Assembly (NCBI RefSeq): GCF_014863605.1
Contig: NZ_CP062252.1
Coordinates: 6,487,501 to 6,551,500, forward strand
Length of the DNA stretch: 64,000 nt
Source: Pseudomonas allokribbensis
GTDB lineage: Bacteria; Pseudomonadota; Gammaproteobacteria; Pseudomonadales; Pseudomonadaceae
Direction: 5' to 3'
The position numbers and the translations under genes were made by a program. Positions within the stretch are counted from its first letter, which is position 1. Each line of letters opens with the position of its first letter. Shown here in pieces: positions 26,057-36,742 of the stretch. A model generated the notes under the pieces. It saw only the letters and a program-made list of their open reading frames with translations. It searched no databases and was not told the DNA's origin.

Positions 26057-27236
26057 GCGAACCTCCTTGATCAATATTTGCGCAACGTGCCCAACCGATC
26101 GCACGCTGCCCGCCCGCCGGCAATCGGCCGTCGCGCAGGCGGGTGAAGGTAAGCAGATCCGCTGACTGTTGCAATGCATAACCGGCGAGCGCATCGGCAC
26201 CATCGCACCCCCGGGCTTTGACGGTGATGCGGGCGGGCCAGGCGCTGTCCAGGTTGCCGACGTTACGCAGGGCGATGTCTTGCAGGCCGTTGTGTTCGGT
26301 GAACGTCAGGCTGAGACGGCTGCTCAACGCGTCGCCTCGGGCGACCGCCCGCAGCGTGCTCAGACTCCAGGCCCTGCGGTCGTTGGCCAGCGGCAGGCGA
26401 AACCAGATCAGACCGGCCAGATGTTCCGGGCGATTCTCGCGCAATTCATTGGCCAGCCGGCCCAGTTGCTGCGGATCGGCGAGCAACTCGCGTCGCTCGC
26501 CGCTGCGATCCAGTGTGACTTCACTCTCCACCACCGGAGCGCCACCGGCGTCCGGCAACAGCGCCACACCGTAGGCGGGCAGCGCCAGGTAGAACGGTCT
26601 GTCGGACACCCTCCCCCAGGCGTTGGCCCAGCGTCGAGCCTGCTCGGGGTCGAACAGACCACGACGAGGATCACTGACGGCATGCACCTGCAACACACTG
26701 CTGTCGACAGCCGCCAACAGCGCCGGCAATTGCGGGCTGTCGAGCCAGGCGGGTAACGCGGTGATGCTCAAAGGCAGGTTGGCCGGCAATGCGCCGCGCA
26801 AATGAATGAGGAAATCGGTGTAGTCCGGCAATCGGGAATTGCCGGCATCATGGTCGATCTCGACGCCGCTCGGGGTCAGTCCCTGCCCTTGCCAGTCGAC
26901 AAGCACCTGAAGAATCTGCGCCGTGACGGCTTGCTGGTCGAGCGCCTTGAGCTGGCCGTCGAGGCGAATCACCGCAATCAGCGCTCGGGCATCCTGCTTC
27001 AGCAGCGCGGAATCGACTCGCGCCCGACTCCATCCGGCATTCGGAAAGGCTTGCAGCACCAGCACCCGAAGCGTCGAGAAGTCGCCATGACTGTCCTTCA
27101 GGGCGAGTTCATGGGCCGGCGTCCATTGCCGCTGCCAGACGTAGAGTTGCTGATCGAGCGGCACGGCATCCCGGGGTTCACAACCACACAGCAGCAACGC
27201 CGCCACCACGGCTGACCACCCGATAAAAAAGCGCAT
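26043..27236 (-). CDS. DUF3142 domain lipoprotein
   Basis: 397 aa. Signal peptide with a lipobox (LLLCGC, lipidated Cys near residue 19). The remainder fits DUF3142: YVWQRQW near the mature start, GVEIDHDAG and WFRLP motifs, with a TIM-barrel-like glycoside-hydrolase flavour. No catalytic function is established. The start codon abuts a strong stem-loop (27238-27270), and the gene overlaps the downstream repeat protein by 14 nt. Likely in the outer or inner membrane facing the periplasm. Confidence 0.78.
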   Translation of the reverse strand: MRFFIGWSAVVAALLLCGCEPRDAVPLDQQLYVWQRQWTPAHELALKDSHGDFSTLRVLVLQAFPNAGWSRARVDSALLKQDARALIAVIRLDGQLKALDQQAVTAQILQVLVDWQGQGLTPSGVEIDHDAGNSRLPDYTDFLIHLRGALPANLPLSITALPAWLDSPQLPALLAAVDSSVLQVHAVSDPRRGLFDPEQARRWANAWGRVSDRPFYLALPAYGVALLPDAGGAPVVESEVTLDRSGERRELLADPQQLGRLANELRENRPEHLAGLIWFRLPLANDRRAWSLSTLRAVARGDALSSRLSLTFTEHNGLQDIALRNVGNLDSAWPARITVKARGCDGADALAGYALQQSADLLTFTRLRDGRLPAGGQRAIGWARCANIDQGGSHVDP

Positions 27237-27237
27237 A

Positions 27238-27270
27238 CCTTGCAGATCCCTGAGACATCAGGCTGCAAGG
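27238..27270 (-). promoter_or_regulatory. Stem-loop directly before the DUF3142 start codon
   Basis: Outer stem CCTTGCAG/CTGCAAGG (8 bp) and inner stem CCTGA/TCAGG (5 bp) with a GACA loop. The structure ends one base before the ATG at 27236 on the minus strand, so it would bury the ribosome-binding region. It also follows the methyltransferase gene by 14 nt and could act as a transcript boundary, but no T-run follows. Confidence 0.5.
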
Positions 27271-27284
27271 TTACACAAAAGCGC

Positions 27285-28103
27285 TCAGGGCTTGCGGGCA
27301 ATGATCACCTGACTTTTTGCCACCACCGCATCCAGCGCCTGCTTGATCTGCGCCCCGCGCGGCGAGTCGAGCACCGCTTGCCAGGTATCGGCCCAATGGT
27401 TGAGCAGCGGATGATCCGGGTTGCTGAATTCGACCTTGGCTTCCCAGAACAGCATCATCCACATCGACCAGTAAAACCCGTACTGGCTGTGGCTGATGAT
27501 CTCCAGCCCTGCCTCGCTGACCATCGCCTTGAACTGCTCTTCACTGATGATGCGAATGTGGTTGGGCTTCTGGAAATACTCCGGTGCCGCGATGTCTTTC
27601 TGCAAATCTTCGGAACTGGGGTGCGGCACGCTCAGCAGGTATAGCGCACCCGACTGGCCGACACGCACCAGTTCGGCAAGAAACTGTGCCGGGTCATCAA
27701 CGTGTTCGATGACTTCAGTGGACACCACGCGCGTGGCGGTACCATCGGCGATCGGCAGCGGGTTGCAGTCGGTGACGTGACACTCGACGCCGCGGGTCGG
27801 TGTATCGCTCAAGCGCTGGCGGGTGGCTTCGACCTTGGCGCCGTCGATGTCGGCGATGATGATTTTCGCCCCGCGCATGCCACAGAAATGTACGTTGCCA
27901 CCGTCGCCACAACCGACGTCGAGCAAGGTGTCATCGGCGGTCACCGGAAAGCCTTTGAACAGCTCGCCGGTCTCCTGGTTGAACCAGCCACTGAGCACTG
28001 CATCGTGCAGGCCGAGCATGTACGGATCGACCTTGTCGGCAGCAGGCTGCGCGGCTACCGGGACAGGCGTCGGTGCTGTGAGTTTCTTCAAAAGGCTCAG
28101 CAT
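27285..28103 (-). CDS. Class I SAM-dependent methyltransferase (polysaccharide locus)
   Basis: 272 aa. SAM-binding motif I LLDVGCGDGG at about 60-69, then IIIADIDGAKVEAT and EVIEHVDDP, as in small-molecule or sugar O-methyltransferases of the Methyltransf_11/23 type. It is clearly paralogous to the gene at 29248: both share LGLHDA.L.GWF, GEL.KGF and the C-terminal KSQVIIARKP. Starts at ATG 28103 and overlaps the acyltransferase by 7 nt. Last gene of the minus-strand arm; probably methylates the rhamnan or its terminal sugar. Confidence 0.82.
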   Translation of the reverse strand: MLSLLKKLTAPTPVPVAAQPAADKVDPYMLGLHDAVLSGWFNQETGELFKGFPVTADDTLLDVGCGDGGNVHFCGMRGAKIIIADIDGAKVEATRQRLSDTPTRGVECHVTDCNPLPIADGTATRVVSTEVIEHVDDPAQFLAELVRVGQSGALYLLSVPHPSSEDLQKDIAAPEYFQKPNHIRIISEEQFKAMVSEAGLEIISHSQYGFYWSMWMMLFWEAKVEFSNPDHPLLNHWADTWQAVLDSPRGAQIKQALDAVVAKSQVIIARKP

Positions 28104-29251
28104 GAGGTGGCTCCAGAGGATGGGACGGCGTTGCGCGATATACCGAGACGCCGCACCAGGGCGGCGCCGCGATTGCGCATCGGCATTTCGATGAAACGAT
28201 AATTCAGCTCGCTGAGCAGCACGATCAGGCCACCGGCAATCAGCAGCGTCACGACCGGATGCCCCGCCGGGCTCGGCAGACCGGCACTCTGCAATCGGAA
28301 CATCAGTTCCCGCACCAGTTGATAGGCCGGTATGTGGATCAGATAAATGCCGTAGGAGCGGCTGCCGATCCATGCCATCAGTCGCTGCACTCTACCGGCC
28401 GGCAACAGGTAATCGCGGTTGTACGATGCGATCCACACCAGCAGTGCGCCAAGCACGGCAATCGAGCCGATCCGGTAAGAGGCGAAGGTGAAACGGTCGG
28501 TGGCCATGTAGCTCAACAGCAGCGCCAGCACGATCAGCGCAGTCAAACCGGCCCACGGGCGACGAAGGAAGGTTGGCTCCCATCGCCGCCAGGACGGCTG
28601 CACGCTCCACATTGCCAGCAACACGCCGAGAGCCAGCGCATCGGTACGGATCACCATCAGCAGCGGCGTGCGCAGGGTGAACAGTTGCACCGCAACCAGC
28701 GCCAGCAACGCCCAGACCAGATGCTTGCGGCACACCAGAATCAGCAGCGGGAACAGCAGATAGAACTGCTCCTCCAGCGACAGGCTCCAGTACACGAAAC
28801 TGCTGCCGTACTCGTAATGAAAAAAGCTGTCGGCAAAACGGAAGTTGGCGTATTGCAACACGCCCGCCAGCGTCGCTTGCAGGTTGGCGGGCAGCGTGCC
28901 GAAAGCCCCGGAGCGATTGAGAAACACGCACGCAAGCAGCATCAGCGCCAGCCATAACCAGGCCGACGGCAACAGACGGAAGGCCCGGCGCAACCAGAAG
29001 TTACGCGTCTGCTCCCAGTATTCCTGGCGGGTCGAACAGCCTCGCAGCGCCGGAATCAGGCTGCGGGCGATGACAAACCCGGAGATGGCAAAAAACAGGT
29101 CAACGCCCCACCACGGCTGTGCCCAGGCATGGACCCTTTCAAGCAGCGGCACCGTGTCGGTGAACAGGCTTCCCTGCAGGTGATGAAACAGCACGCCGAG
29201 TACTGCGACCGCACGCAGGACTTCGATGTCCATGATCCGCTTGCCGCTCAT
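28097..29251 (-). CDS. Acyltransferase 3 family membrane protein (OafA/YrhL-like)
   Basis: 384-aa integral membrane acyltransferase with about ten hydrophobic segments. Family motifs: DIEVLRAVAVLGVLFHHL at the N-terminus (catalytic His region), WWGVDLFFAISGFVI, YWSLSLEEQFYLLFPL, and SYGIYLIHIPAYQLV near the end. Members O-acetylate surface polysaccharides. It overlaps both methyltransferases by 4-7 nt, so the three make one translational unit that decorates the polysaccharide. Confidence 0.87.
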   Translation of the reverse strand: MSGKRIMDIEVLRAVAVLGVLFHHLQGSLFTDTVPLLERVHAWAQPWWGVDLFFAISGFVIARSLIPALRGCSTRQEYWEQTRNFWLRRAFRLLPSAWLWLALMLLACVFLNRSGAFGTLPANLQATLAGVLQYANFRFADSFFHYEYGSSFVYWSLSLEEQFYLLFPLLILVCRKHLVWALLALVAVQLFTLRTPLLMVIRTDALALGVLLAMWSVQPSWRRWEPTFLRRPWAGLTALIVLALLLSYMATDRFTFASYRIGSIAVLGALLVWIASYNRDYLLPAGRVQRLMAWIGSRSYGIYLIHIPAYQLVRELMFRLQSAGLPSPAGHPVVTLLIAGGLIVLLSELNYRFIEMPMRNRGAALVRRLGISRNAVPSSGATSC

Positions 29252-30132
29252 GACACACGCCCTGTATCAAGCGGTTTACGGGCAATGATCACCTGACTCT
29301 TGGGCATGAACCGGTCCAGCATCTGCTTGATCGCCAATCCGTCGGGCTGCGCCAGCAAGCCCTGCCAGGTTCTGGCCCACCCCTCCATCAAGGGCGGATA
29401 CGGCGCCTGGATCCGGTCGCGCACGGCACCGCCGAGGTCACGCCCGGCAGCACGTTCGCTGGCCCAGAAAAAGATCATGCCCATGACCCAGAAAAATCCC
29501 GTGGCCTGGCGATGCTCGATCACCAGACCGGCGTCCTCCACCAGTGCCGCGAAACGTTCCGGGGTAAAAATCTGCACGTGGTTGGGTGACTGGTAATAAC
29601 TGGCAGGGGCGATCCCCTGCTGCAAATGCTCACCCACCGGTGCCGGCACACTGAGCAGGTACAACGCTCCGGGACGCCCCATGCGTACCAGTTCGGCCAT
29701 GAACGGTTCTGGCTGGTCGATGTGTTCCAGCACTTCCATGCACACCACCTTGCTCGCACAACCATCGCTCAGCGGCAGCGGCAGGCTGTTGCTGACCAGA
29801 CCGAGACTGGGTTTGCGGCTCTGCGCTTCGACTTGCCGGGCGAGGTCACGCACCTTGTCGTGTTCGCTGTCGGTGAAGATCACCGAGGCGCCCTGGCGTA
29901 CTGCGAACAGTGTCGCCACGCCCTCACCGCACCCCACGTCGAGCAGGGTGTCGTGCGCACCGATGGCAAAGCCCTTGAGCAACTCGCCACTGTCGCCGTG
30001 AAACCAGCCGTCGAGCATCGCATCGTGCAGACCGACGTCCCGCGGCGACACACTGGACGCTACCTGTTCAGGCGCAGAGACCGGCACCGAACGCGCAATC
30101 GGACGCAAGCGCCTCAGTAATGCGCGGATCAT
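29248..30132 (-). CDS. Class I SAM-dependent methyltransferase, paralogue of 27285
   Basis: 294 aa. Motif I LLDVGCGEG at about 63-71, EVLEHIDQPEPFM, then YLLSVPAPVGEHLQ. It aligns along most of its length with the methyltransferase at 27285, sharing VGLHDAMLDGWF, GELLKGF and the end KSQVIIARKPL. Start ATG 30132 overlaps the stop of the upstream glycosyltransferase by 4 nt, and its own stop overlaps the acyltransferase start. Tandem paralogues flanking an acyltransferase suggest two different methylation steps. Confidence 0.82.
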   Translation of the reverse strand: MIRALLRRLRPIARSVPVSAPEQVASSVSPRDVGLHDAMLDGWFHGDSGELLKGFAIGAHDTLLDVGCGEGVATLFAVRQGASVIFTDSEHDKVRDLARQVEAQSRKPSLGLVSNSLPLPLSDGCASKVVCMEVLEHIDQPEPFMAELVRMGRPGALYLLSVPAPVGEHLQQGIAPASYYQSPNHVQIFTPERFAALVEDAGLVIEHRQATGFFWVMGMIFFWASERAAGRDLGGAVRDRIQAPYPPLMEGWARTWQGLLAQPDGLAIKQMLDRFMPKSQVIIARKPLDTGRVS

Positions 30133-31433
30133 GCGCCTGTGGCTTCCGTTGCAGCGACAGCGCGACACTCGTGCACTTGAGCAAGGAAATCGCGCAAACG
30201 CTGCTCGGCCACCGCTTGACTGCAGAACGCCTGGAGACTGGCAACGGCCTGCACCGACATATCCGAATAACGCTGCGGATCGTTCTTCGCCACCTCGTAA
30301 CTGGCGTGATACGCGCTGCACACCGATGCCCAGTTGGTCACGTAACGCAGCGTGCGGAACGCCTTGCGCGGATCGTGGGGCCACGCGGTGAGTTCGTCGG
30401 TGGACTCGACCAGGAACGCATTGTCCTCGCTCAGGTAATCGATCATCGCCGTGGTGCGCGGCGCCACCGCTGGTTTGCCGCAGGACATGAACTCCATCAG
30501 CGGCAGGCACTGGCCCTCGCCGTAGGACGTGTTCACCACGTAACGGGTCGCCTGCACCAGTCGCTCGTAGTCCGTGTCCGCGAGGTAGCCGTAGATCAGC
30601 ACGATGCGGCAGCGGTAGGAGCGGTTTTTGTACAGGTGATGAAGGATGTCGCTGAGGGCCTCTTCGGCATCGTGGTGGGTGAGTTTGAGCACCAGCGTTG
30701 CGTCCTCGACCTCACGGAATGTCACGCAGAACGCACTGAGCATGTCTTCCCAGTTCTTGCGTCCGTCGCCGGGGTTGAACACCGAGGTGTACACCACGCC
30801 ATCCAGCAACAACTCTTGCTCGCGAACCGGCGCCTCGAAATCGATGCCCTTGCCACGACGCAGATGCTTCGGGCCGAAGGCGTCGAGATTGAGTTGGCGA
30901 CTGTCGGCCACCAGTCCCTTGATCTTCAGGCGCACCGGCCCCGTCGAGGGCTGGCCTTGCAGTTGGGCACCCCGGGCGGCAAAGCGATCCCACACTGGCG
31001 CCGGCACCGCGACAATCGGGTAGTCGGCGCCCATGGCCTCGCGCACCGCGTCGACCGTGTAACTGGAATGGGTGATCGCCGCCCCGCAGGCGCGCAACAC
31101 CGTGCGCCAGTCATTGCGTGGCTCGCCGTCGAAAGGCTCGTTGGGGATAGTGCTGAACTCCCAGGCGAACACCGGCAACGTCGGGCAAGCCAGATGAATC
31201 GGTGTGCGATGGGGCGGCGAGAACGACAGGAACACGCACGGCTCGCCACGGGCCAGGCATTCCAGATACAGCGCGTCGACTTCGCGGGCCGGGTCCGTCA
31301 CTTCCACCACTCGCCCGAGACGCTCGAGCACCGGCCGGTATTCCTTGAGCACGAAGTAATAGCTGTACTCGGAACGGCCAAGATTCTGCGCGATGGTGTG
31401 CTGGTTGGTTTCCGAATGAATGATGATCAGCAT
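30129..31433 (-). CDS. GT4-type glycosyltransferase
   Basis: 434-aa cytoplasmic glycosyltransferase. The C-terminal GT-B domain carries the E(x7)E motif of retaining GT4 enzymes (GEGQCLPLMEFMSCGKP), and the middle VFNPGDGRKNWEDMLSAF is the typical domain-start motif. The N-terminus (IIIHSETNQHTIAQNLGRSE) is shared with the gene at 31427. ATG 31433; overlaps both neighbours by a few bases. Likely adds sugars to the lipid-linked polysaccharide; donor and acceptor unknown. Confidence 0.85.
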   Translation of the reverse strand: MLIIIHSETNQHTIAQNLGRSEYSYYFVLKEYRPVLERLGRVVEVTDPAREVDALYLECLARGEPCVFLSFSPPHRTPIHLACPTLPVFAWEFSTIPNEPFDGEPRNDWRTVLRACGAAITHSSYTVDAVREAMGADYPIVAVPAPVWDRFAARGAQLQGQPSTGPVRLKIKGLVADSRQLNLDAFGPKHLRRGKGIDFEAPVREQELLLDGVVYTSVFNPGDGRKNWEDMLSAFCVTFREVEDATLVLKLTHHDAEEALSDILHHLYKNRSYRCRIVLIYGYLADTDYERLVQATRYVVNTSYGEGQCLPLMEFMSCGKPAVAPRTTAMIDYLSEDNAFLVESTDELTAWPHDPRKAFRTLRYVTNWASVCSAYHASYEVAKNDPQRYSDMSVQAVASLQAFCSQAVAEQRLRDFLAQVHECRAVAATEATGA

Positions 31434-32989
31434 GAGGCGTTGTCCGTCACGGGGGCGGCATCGGCGGCCGCTGGCTCAAGGCCGAAGAAGTCCGCCAGGC
31501 GCTGCTGCACCGGGGCGAAGGCGCAGTAATCGTGCATGCGCTCGACGGCGGCGACCGACATTCGGCGATAGTCCTGCGGTTGCGCCTTGGCCATCCGGTA
31601 ACTGTTTTCGTAGGCACTTTTGAGCGAGCCCCAGTCCGGTCGGTGACGCAGGGTGCGGTAGATGATGCGGGTGTCCTGCGGCCAGATCGTCAGCTCTTCG
31701 CTGGACTTGACGACAAAGGCCACCGAATCGTCGATGTAGTCTTCCATCGCCGTGTGATCCGGAGCGATCACCGGTTTACCGCTGGACATGAACTCCATCA
31801 GCGGCAGGCACAGGCCTTCGCAGCGCGAAGCATTGACGTAAAAACTGGCAGCCTGGTAGAGCCGCGCATACTGCGGATCGTCCAGATAGCCGTGCAGCAC
31901 CAGCACCCGGCAGGCGAACGGCGTCAGTTGCGCGAGCAAGGTCATCAGTTCGCTGTAATAGGACGCCAGATCGTTCTGGGTGATCTTCAGCACCAGCGTT
32001 GCGTCAGACGTTTCGCGAAAGGCCCAGCAGAACGCCGTGATCAAGTGATGCCAGTTCTTGCGGCCATCCTTGGGGTTGAACACGGTCACGTAGATCACGC
32101 CATCGACCGTGGTTTCGACCACCCCCGAGGTCTCCGGCAAGTCCAGCGGTGGTGGTTCGTCCACCGCCACTTCATGGGGGCCGGCAATGTTCGGCAGGCG
32201 TCGTTCGAGCCAGGCATGGGCCTTGTTCGAGAACAGATCGCGAAAGCCTTCCCAGTAGCCGTGATGCAGGTATTTCACACGGGCCATGGGCTCGGGTTGA
32301 TCGCTAGGGTTCAACACCCACAGACGCAGGTAATGACGGGCAATGACCAGTCGACGCTTGAGTGTCAGGGGTGGCGGGCGGCGCGCCTCGATGTCCGCCA
32401 GTTGCTCGGCGGTCAGCGGTTTGGGCAGCAGGTCATCGGCAGAGAGTCCCAGCGTGCGGCTGTCGAAAATGCAGCCCTTGATCGCCAGCGTCGCCCCGGG
32501 ATTGATCGGCGCGCTGACATGTTGCTCACGAATGGCCGCGAAGTTCTCCCACAGCGGGGTCGGCAATACCAGGACCGGAAAGTCTTCGCCCATCGCTCGT
32601 CGGATTGCCCGGGCAGTGTGGCTCGACAGCGTGATGACCCGTCCCTGTCGGGCAAGCATTTGCGTCCAGTCCTGACATTGATCGCCGTCCCATGACTCAT
32701 CGGGGATGGAATCGAACTCCCACGCAATCACGCAGATCGTCGGGCATTCCAGATCGGTCGGGGTATTTTGCGGCGGGGTGAAGGACAGGAACACACTGCT
32801 TTCGCCGGCAGCGAGCAGTTGTCGATACAGTGGATCGACTTCGTCGCGGGTGGACACCACATGCACCCGCCCCAGACTTTCGAGCACCGGGCGATAGGCC
32901 TTGAGCACGAAGTAATAGCTGTATTCGGGACGCCCGAGACTCTGGCTGATGGAGCGGTCGTTGACGTCCGAGTAGAGAATGAAATTCAT
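31427..32989 (-). CDS. GT4-type glycosyltransferase, longer paralogue
   Basis: 520 aa, paralogous to the gene at 30129: same N-terminus (NDRSISQSLGRPEYSYYF) and E(x7)E motif (CEGLCLPLMEFMSSGKP). It carries an extra ~85-residue insert around 185-275, rich in Pro/Arg/Trp, between the two Rossmann halves. ATG 32989 (MNFILYSDVND) is preferred to an upstream ATG at 33013 because it matches the paralogue's start. First gene of the minus-strand arm; transcription must begin in the 424-bp divergent region. Confidence 0.84.
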   Translation of the reverse strand: MNFILYSDVNDRSISQSLGRPEYSYYFVLKAYRPVLESLGRVHVVSTRDEVDPLYRQLLAAGESSVFLSFTPPQNTPTDLECPTICVIAWEFDSIPDESWDGDQCQDWTQMLARQGRVITLSSHTARAIRRAMGEDFPVLVLPTPLWENFAAIREQHVSAPINPGATLAIKGCIFDSRTLGLSADDLLPKPLTAEQLADIEARRPPPLTLKRRLVIARHYLRLWVLNPSDQPEPMARVKYLHHGYWEGFRDLFSNKAHAWLERRLPNIAGPHEVAVDEPPPLDLPETSGVVETTVDGVIYVTVFNPKDGRKNWHHLITAFCWAFRETSDATLVLKITQNDLASYYSELMTLLAQLTPFACRVLVLHGYLDDPQYARLYQAASFYVNASRCEGLCLPLMEFMSSGKPVIAPDHTAMEDYIDDSVAFVVKSSEELTIWPQDTRIIYRTLRHRPDWGSLKSAYENSYRMAKAQPQDYRRMSVAAVERMHDYCAFAPVQQRLADFFGLEPAAADAAPVTDNASC

Positions 32990-33413
32990 GGCATCCCACG
33001 GTGCGACCGCCATCCCGGCAGCCTCACGCTATGACGGCCAGGCATCGGATCGGGTCGGCATGGCCGACAATCGTCCTGTGTCCGAAGCACGTCGTCGTTC
33101 TTGTTTTAGTGGTCAGTTTCACCGTATTGCGCAACCACTTGGGCAACGCTCGGGAAACCGCGACGAGGGGCATTCTAAACACATCCGTTCAGGATTCGTG
33201 AACCGCCCGGCGAGAAAAACCGGGCTACGCTGACGAGAACTGACCGGTCACGGTTTGGTCGGTTGAAATTGCCGAGCAATTGGCACAGATTGGCAACCAA
33301 ACAACTACAACAACGACTTCACCCGTCTTGCGACCGGAATTTTACCCGGTCTGACAGACATCCCCTCAAAGCCTGTGGGAAGCGGTGAAAGTTAAAGACC
33401 AAGGGGTCGCTGT
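32990..33413. other. Divergent promoter region of the rhamnan locus, no gene seen
   Basis: 424 bp between the two arms of the polysaccharide locus. No credible coding frame. It holds a 15-bp inverted repeat AATTGC-CGA-GCAATT at 33267-33281 and a palindrome TGACCGGTCA at 33241-33250. Just before the rmd start is AAGGGG (33401-33406). Promoter elements for both arms are expected here but I cannot place them with confidence. Confidence 0.6.
33267..33281. promoter_or_regulatory. Inverted repeat in the divergent region
   Basis: AATTGC and GCAATT arms with a CGA spacer, perfect dyad of 6 bp per arm, 132 bp before rmd. A possible operator shared by both arms; no regulator can be named. Confidence 0.35.
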
Positions 33414-35296
<1,883 letters not shown>

Positions 35297-35299
35297 GCC

Positions 35300-36742
35300 A
35301 TGCTGATCCCCGTGATTCTGTCCGGCGGTGCCGGTACCCGTTTGTGGCCGGTGTCCCGCGAGGGCCACCCGAAACCGTTCATGACCCTGCCCGACGGCCA
35401 GTCGCTGCTGGGCAAGACCTATCGGCGCGCTGCCGGCCTGCTGGACGGCTGGGGCGACATCGTCACGGTGACCAACCGCGAGTACTACTTCCAGAGCAAG
35501 GATCACTATCAGGCCGCGCGCCTGTCCCGGCATCGTGGGCACTTCCTGCTCGAGCCCACCGGGCGCAACACCGCCCCGGCCATCGCGGCTGCGGCGCTGG
35601 CACTACAAGCTCTGCACGGCGATGAGGCGATCATGGTGGTGATGCCCGCCGACCACTTGATCGTCAACGAAGACGCGCTCAAGAGTGCGGTCGAACACGC
35701 GGTCAACCTGGCAAAGGACGGTTATCTGGTGACCTTCGGCGTAGTGCCGACCGCCCCTGAAACCGGCTTCGGCTACATCGAGACAGGGGCGCCGCTGGAT
35801 GCCAGGGGCGCGGCCAAAGTGCAGCGTTTCGTGGAGAAACCCGACCTGCAAACCGCCACCCACTACCTGGAAAGCGGCAATTTCCTGTGGAACTCGGGGA
35901 TGTTCTGTTTCTCCATTGCGACGCTGATCGCCGAACTGCAACTGCACGCTCCGGAATTGCTCGAACAGACCCGCACCTGCATGGCGGCAAGCGAGCCGCT
36001 GGAAACCACCGGTTACCTGCAACAGGAACTGTCACCGGCGCTGTTCGCCGAGATCACTGACATCTCCATCGACTACGCGTTGATGGAGCGCTCGGAAAAA
36101 GTCGTGGTCGTACCCGCCAGTTTCGACTGGAGCGATATCGGTTCCTGGGGCGCCGTCGCGGCGCTGGTGCCGGCCGACGCCGACAACAACCGCGCCAGCG
36201 GCGAAGCGATCTTCATCGACAGCCGCAACAATTTCGTTCAAAGCGAAGGCCGGTTGGTGGCCGCCGTGGGTGTGGAAGACCTGATCGTCATCGACACCGC
36301 CGACGCCGTGCTGGTGGCCCACGCCGACCGTGCGCAGGATGTACGGCGGGTGGCCAAACAGCTCAAGGACAAGTCCCACGAAGCCTATCGCCTGCATCGC
36401 ACGGTCAGCCGTCCGTGGGGCACCTACACCGTGCTCGAGGAAGGCCCGCGCTTCAAGATCAAGCGCATCGTGGTCAAGCCCGGAGGCAAGCTTTCGTTGC
36501 AGATGCACCATCACCGCAACGAACACTGGGTGGTGGTCGAAGGCATGGCCAAGGTCACCAACAACGGCAGTGGCACCACACTGGTGGCCAAGAACGAATC
36601 GACGTTCATCGCCGCCGGCCACAAGCATCGTCTGGAAAACCCCGGTGTGATCGATCTGGTGATCATCGAAGTGCAAAGCGGCGAATACCTGGGAGAGGAC
36701 GACATCGTCCGCTTCGAAGACCAATACGGCAGGACGGTGTGA
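35300..36742 (+). CDS. wbpW: Mannose-1-phosphate guanylyltransferase / mannose-6-phosphate isomerase
   Basis: 480-aa bifunctional enzyme that makes GDP-mannose. The N-terminal nucleotidyltransferase has the GGAGTRLWPVSRE signature and FVEKP. The C-terminal cupin isomerase domain has RPWGTYTVLEEG and the metal motif QMHHHRNEHW. Place between gmd and wzm matches the A-band gene order, so WbpW rather than AlgA is the best name. Three bases separate it from gmd and none from wzm. Confidence 0.92.
   Translation: MLIPVILSGGAGTRLWPVSREGHPKPFMTLPDGQSLLGKTYRRAAGLLDGWGDIVTVTNREYYFQSKDHYQAARLSRHRGHFLLEPTGRNTAPAIAAAALALQALHGDEAIMVVMPADHLIVNEDALKSAVEHAVNLAKDGYLVTFGVVPTAPETGFGYIETGAPLDARGAAKVQRFVEKPDLQTATHYLESGNFLWNSGMFCFSIATLIAELQLHAPELLEQTRTCMAASEPLETTGYLQQELSPALFAEITDISIDYALMERSEKVVVVPASFDWSDIGSWGAVAALVPADADNNRASGEAIFIDSRNNFVQSEGRLVAAVGVEDLIVIDTADAVLVAHADRAQDVRRVAKQLKDKSHEAYRLHRTVSRPWGTYTVLEEGPRFKIKRIVVKPGGKLSLQMHHHRNEHWVVVEGMAKVTNNGSGTTLVAKNESTFIAAGHKHRLENPGVIDLVIIEVQSGEYLGEDDIVRFEDQYGRTV

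Noticed and set aside
30120..32695. Plus-strand frames opposite the two GT4 glycosyltransferases
   Set aside because: Antisense shadows. The minus-strand frames carry the complete conserved glycosyltransferase motifs.
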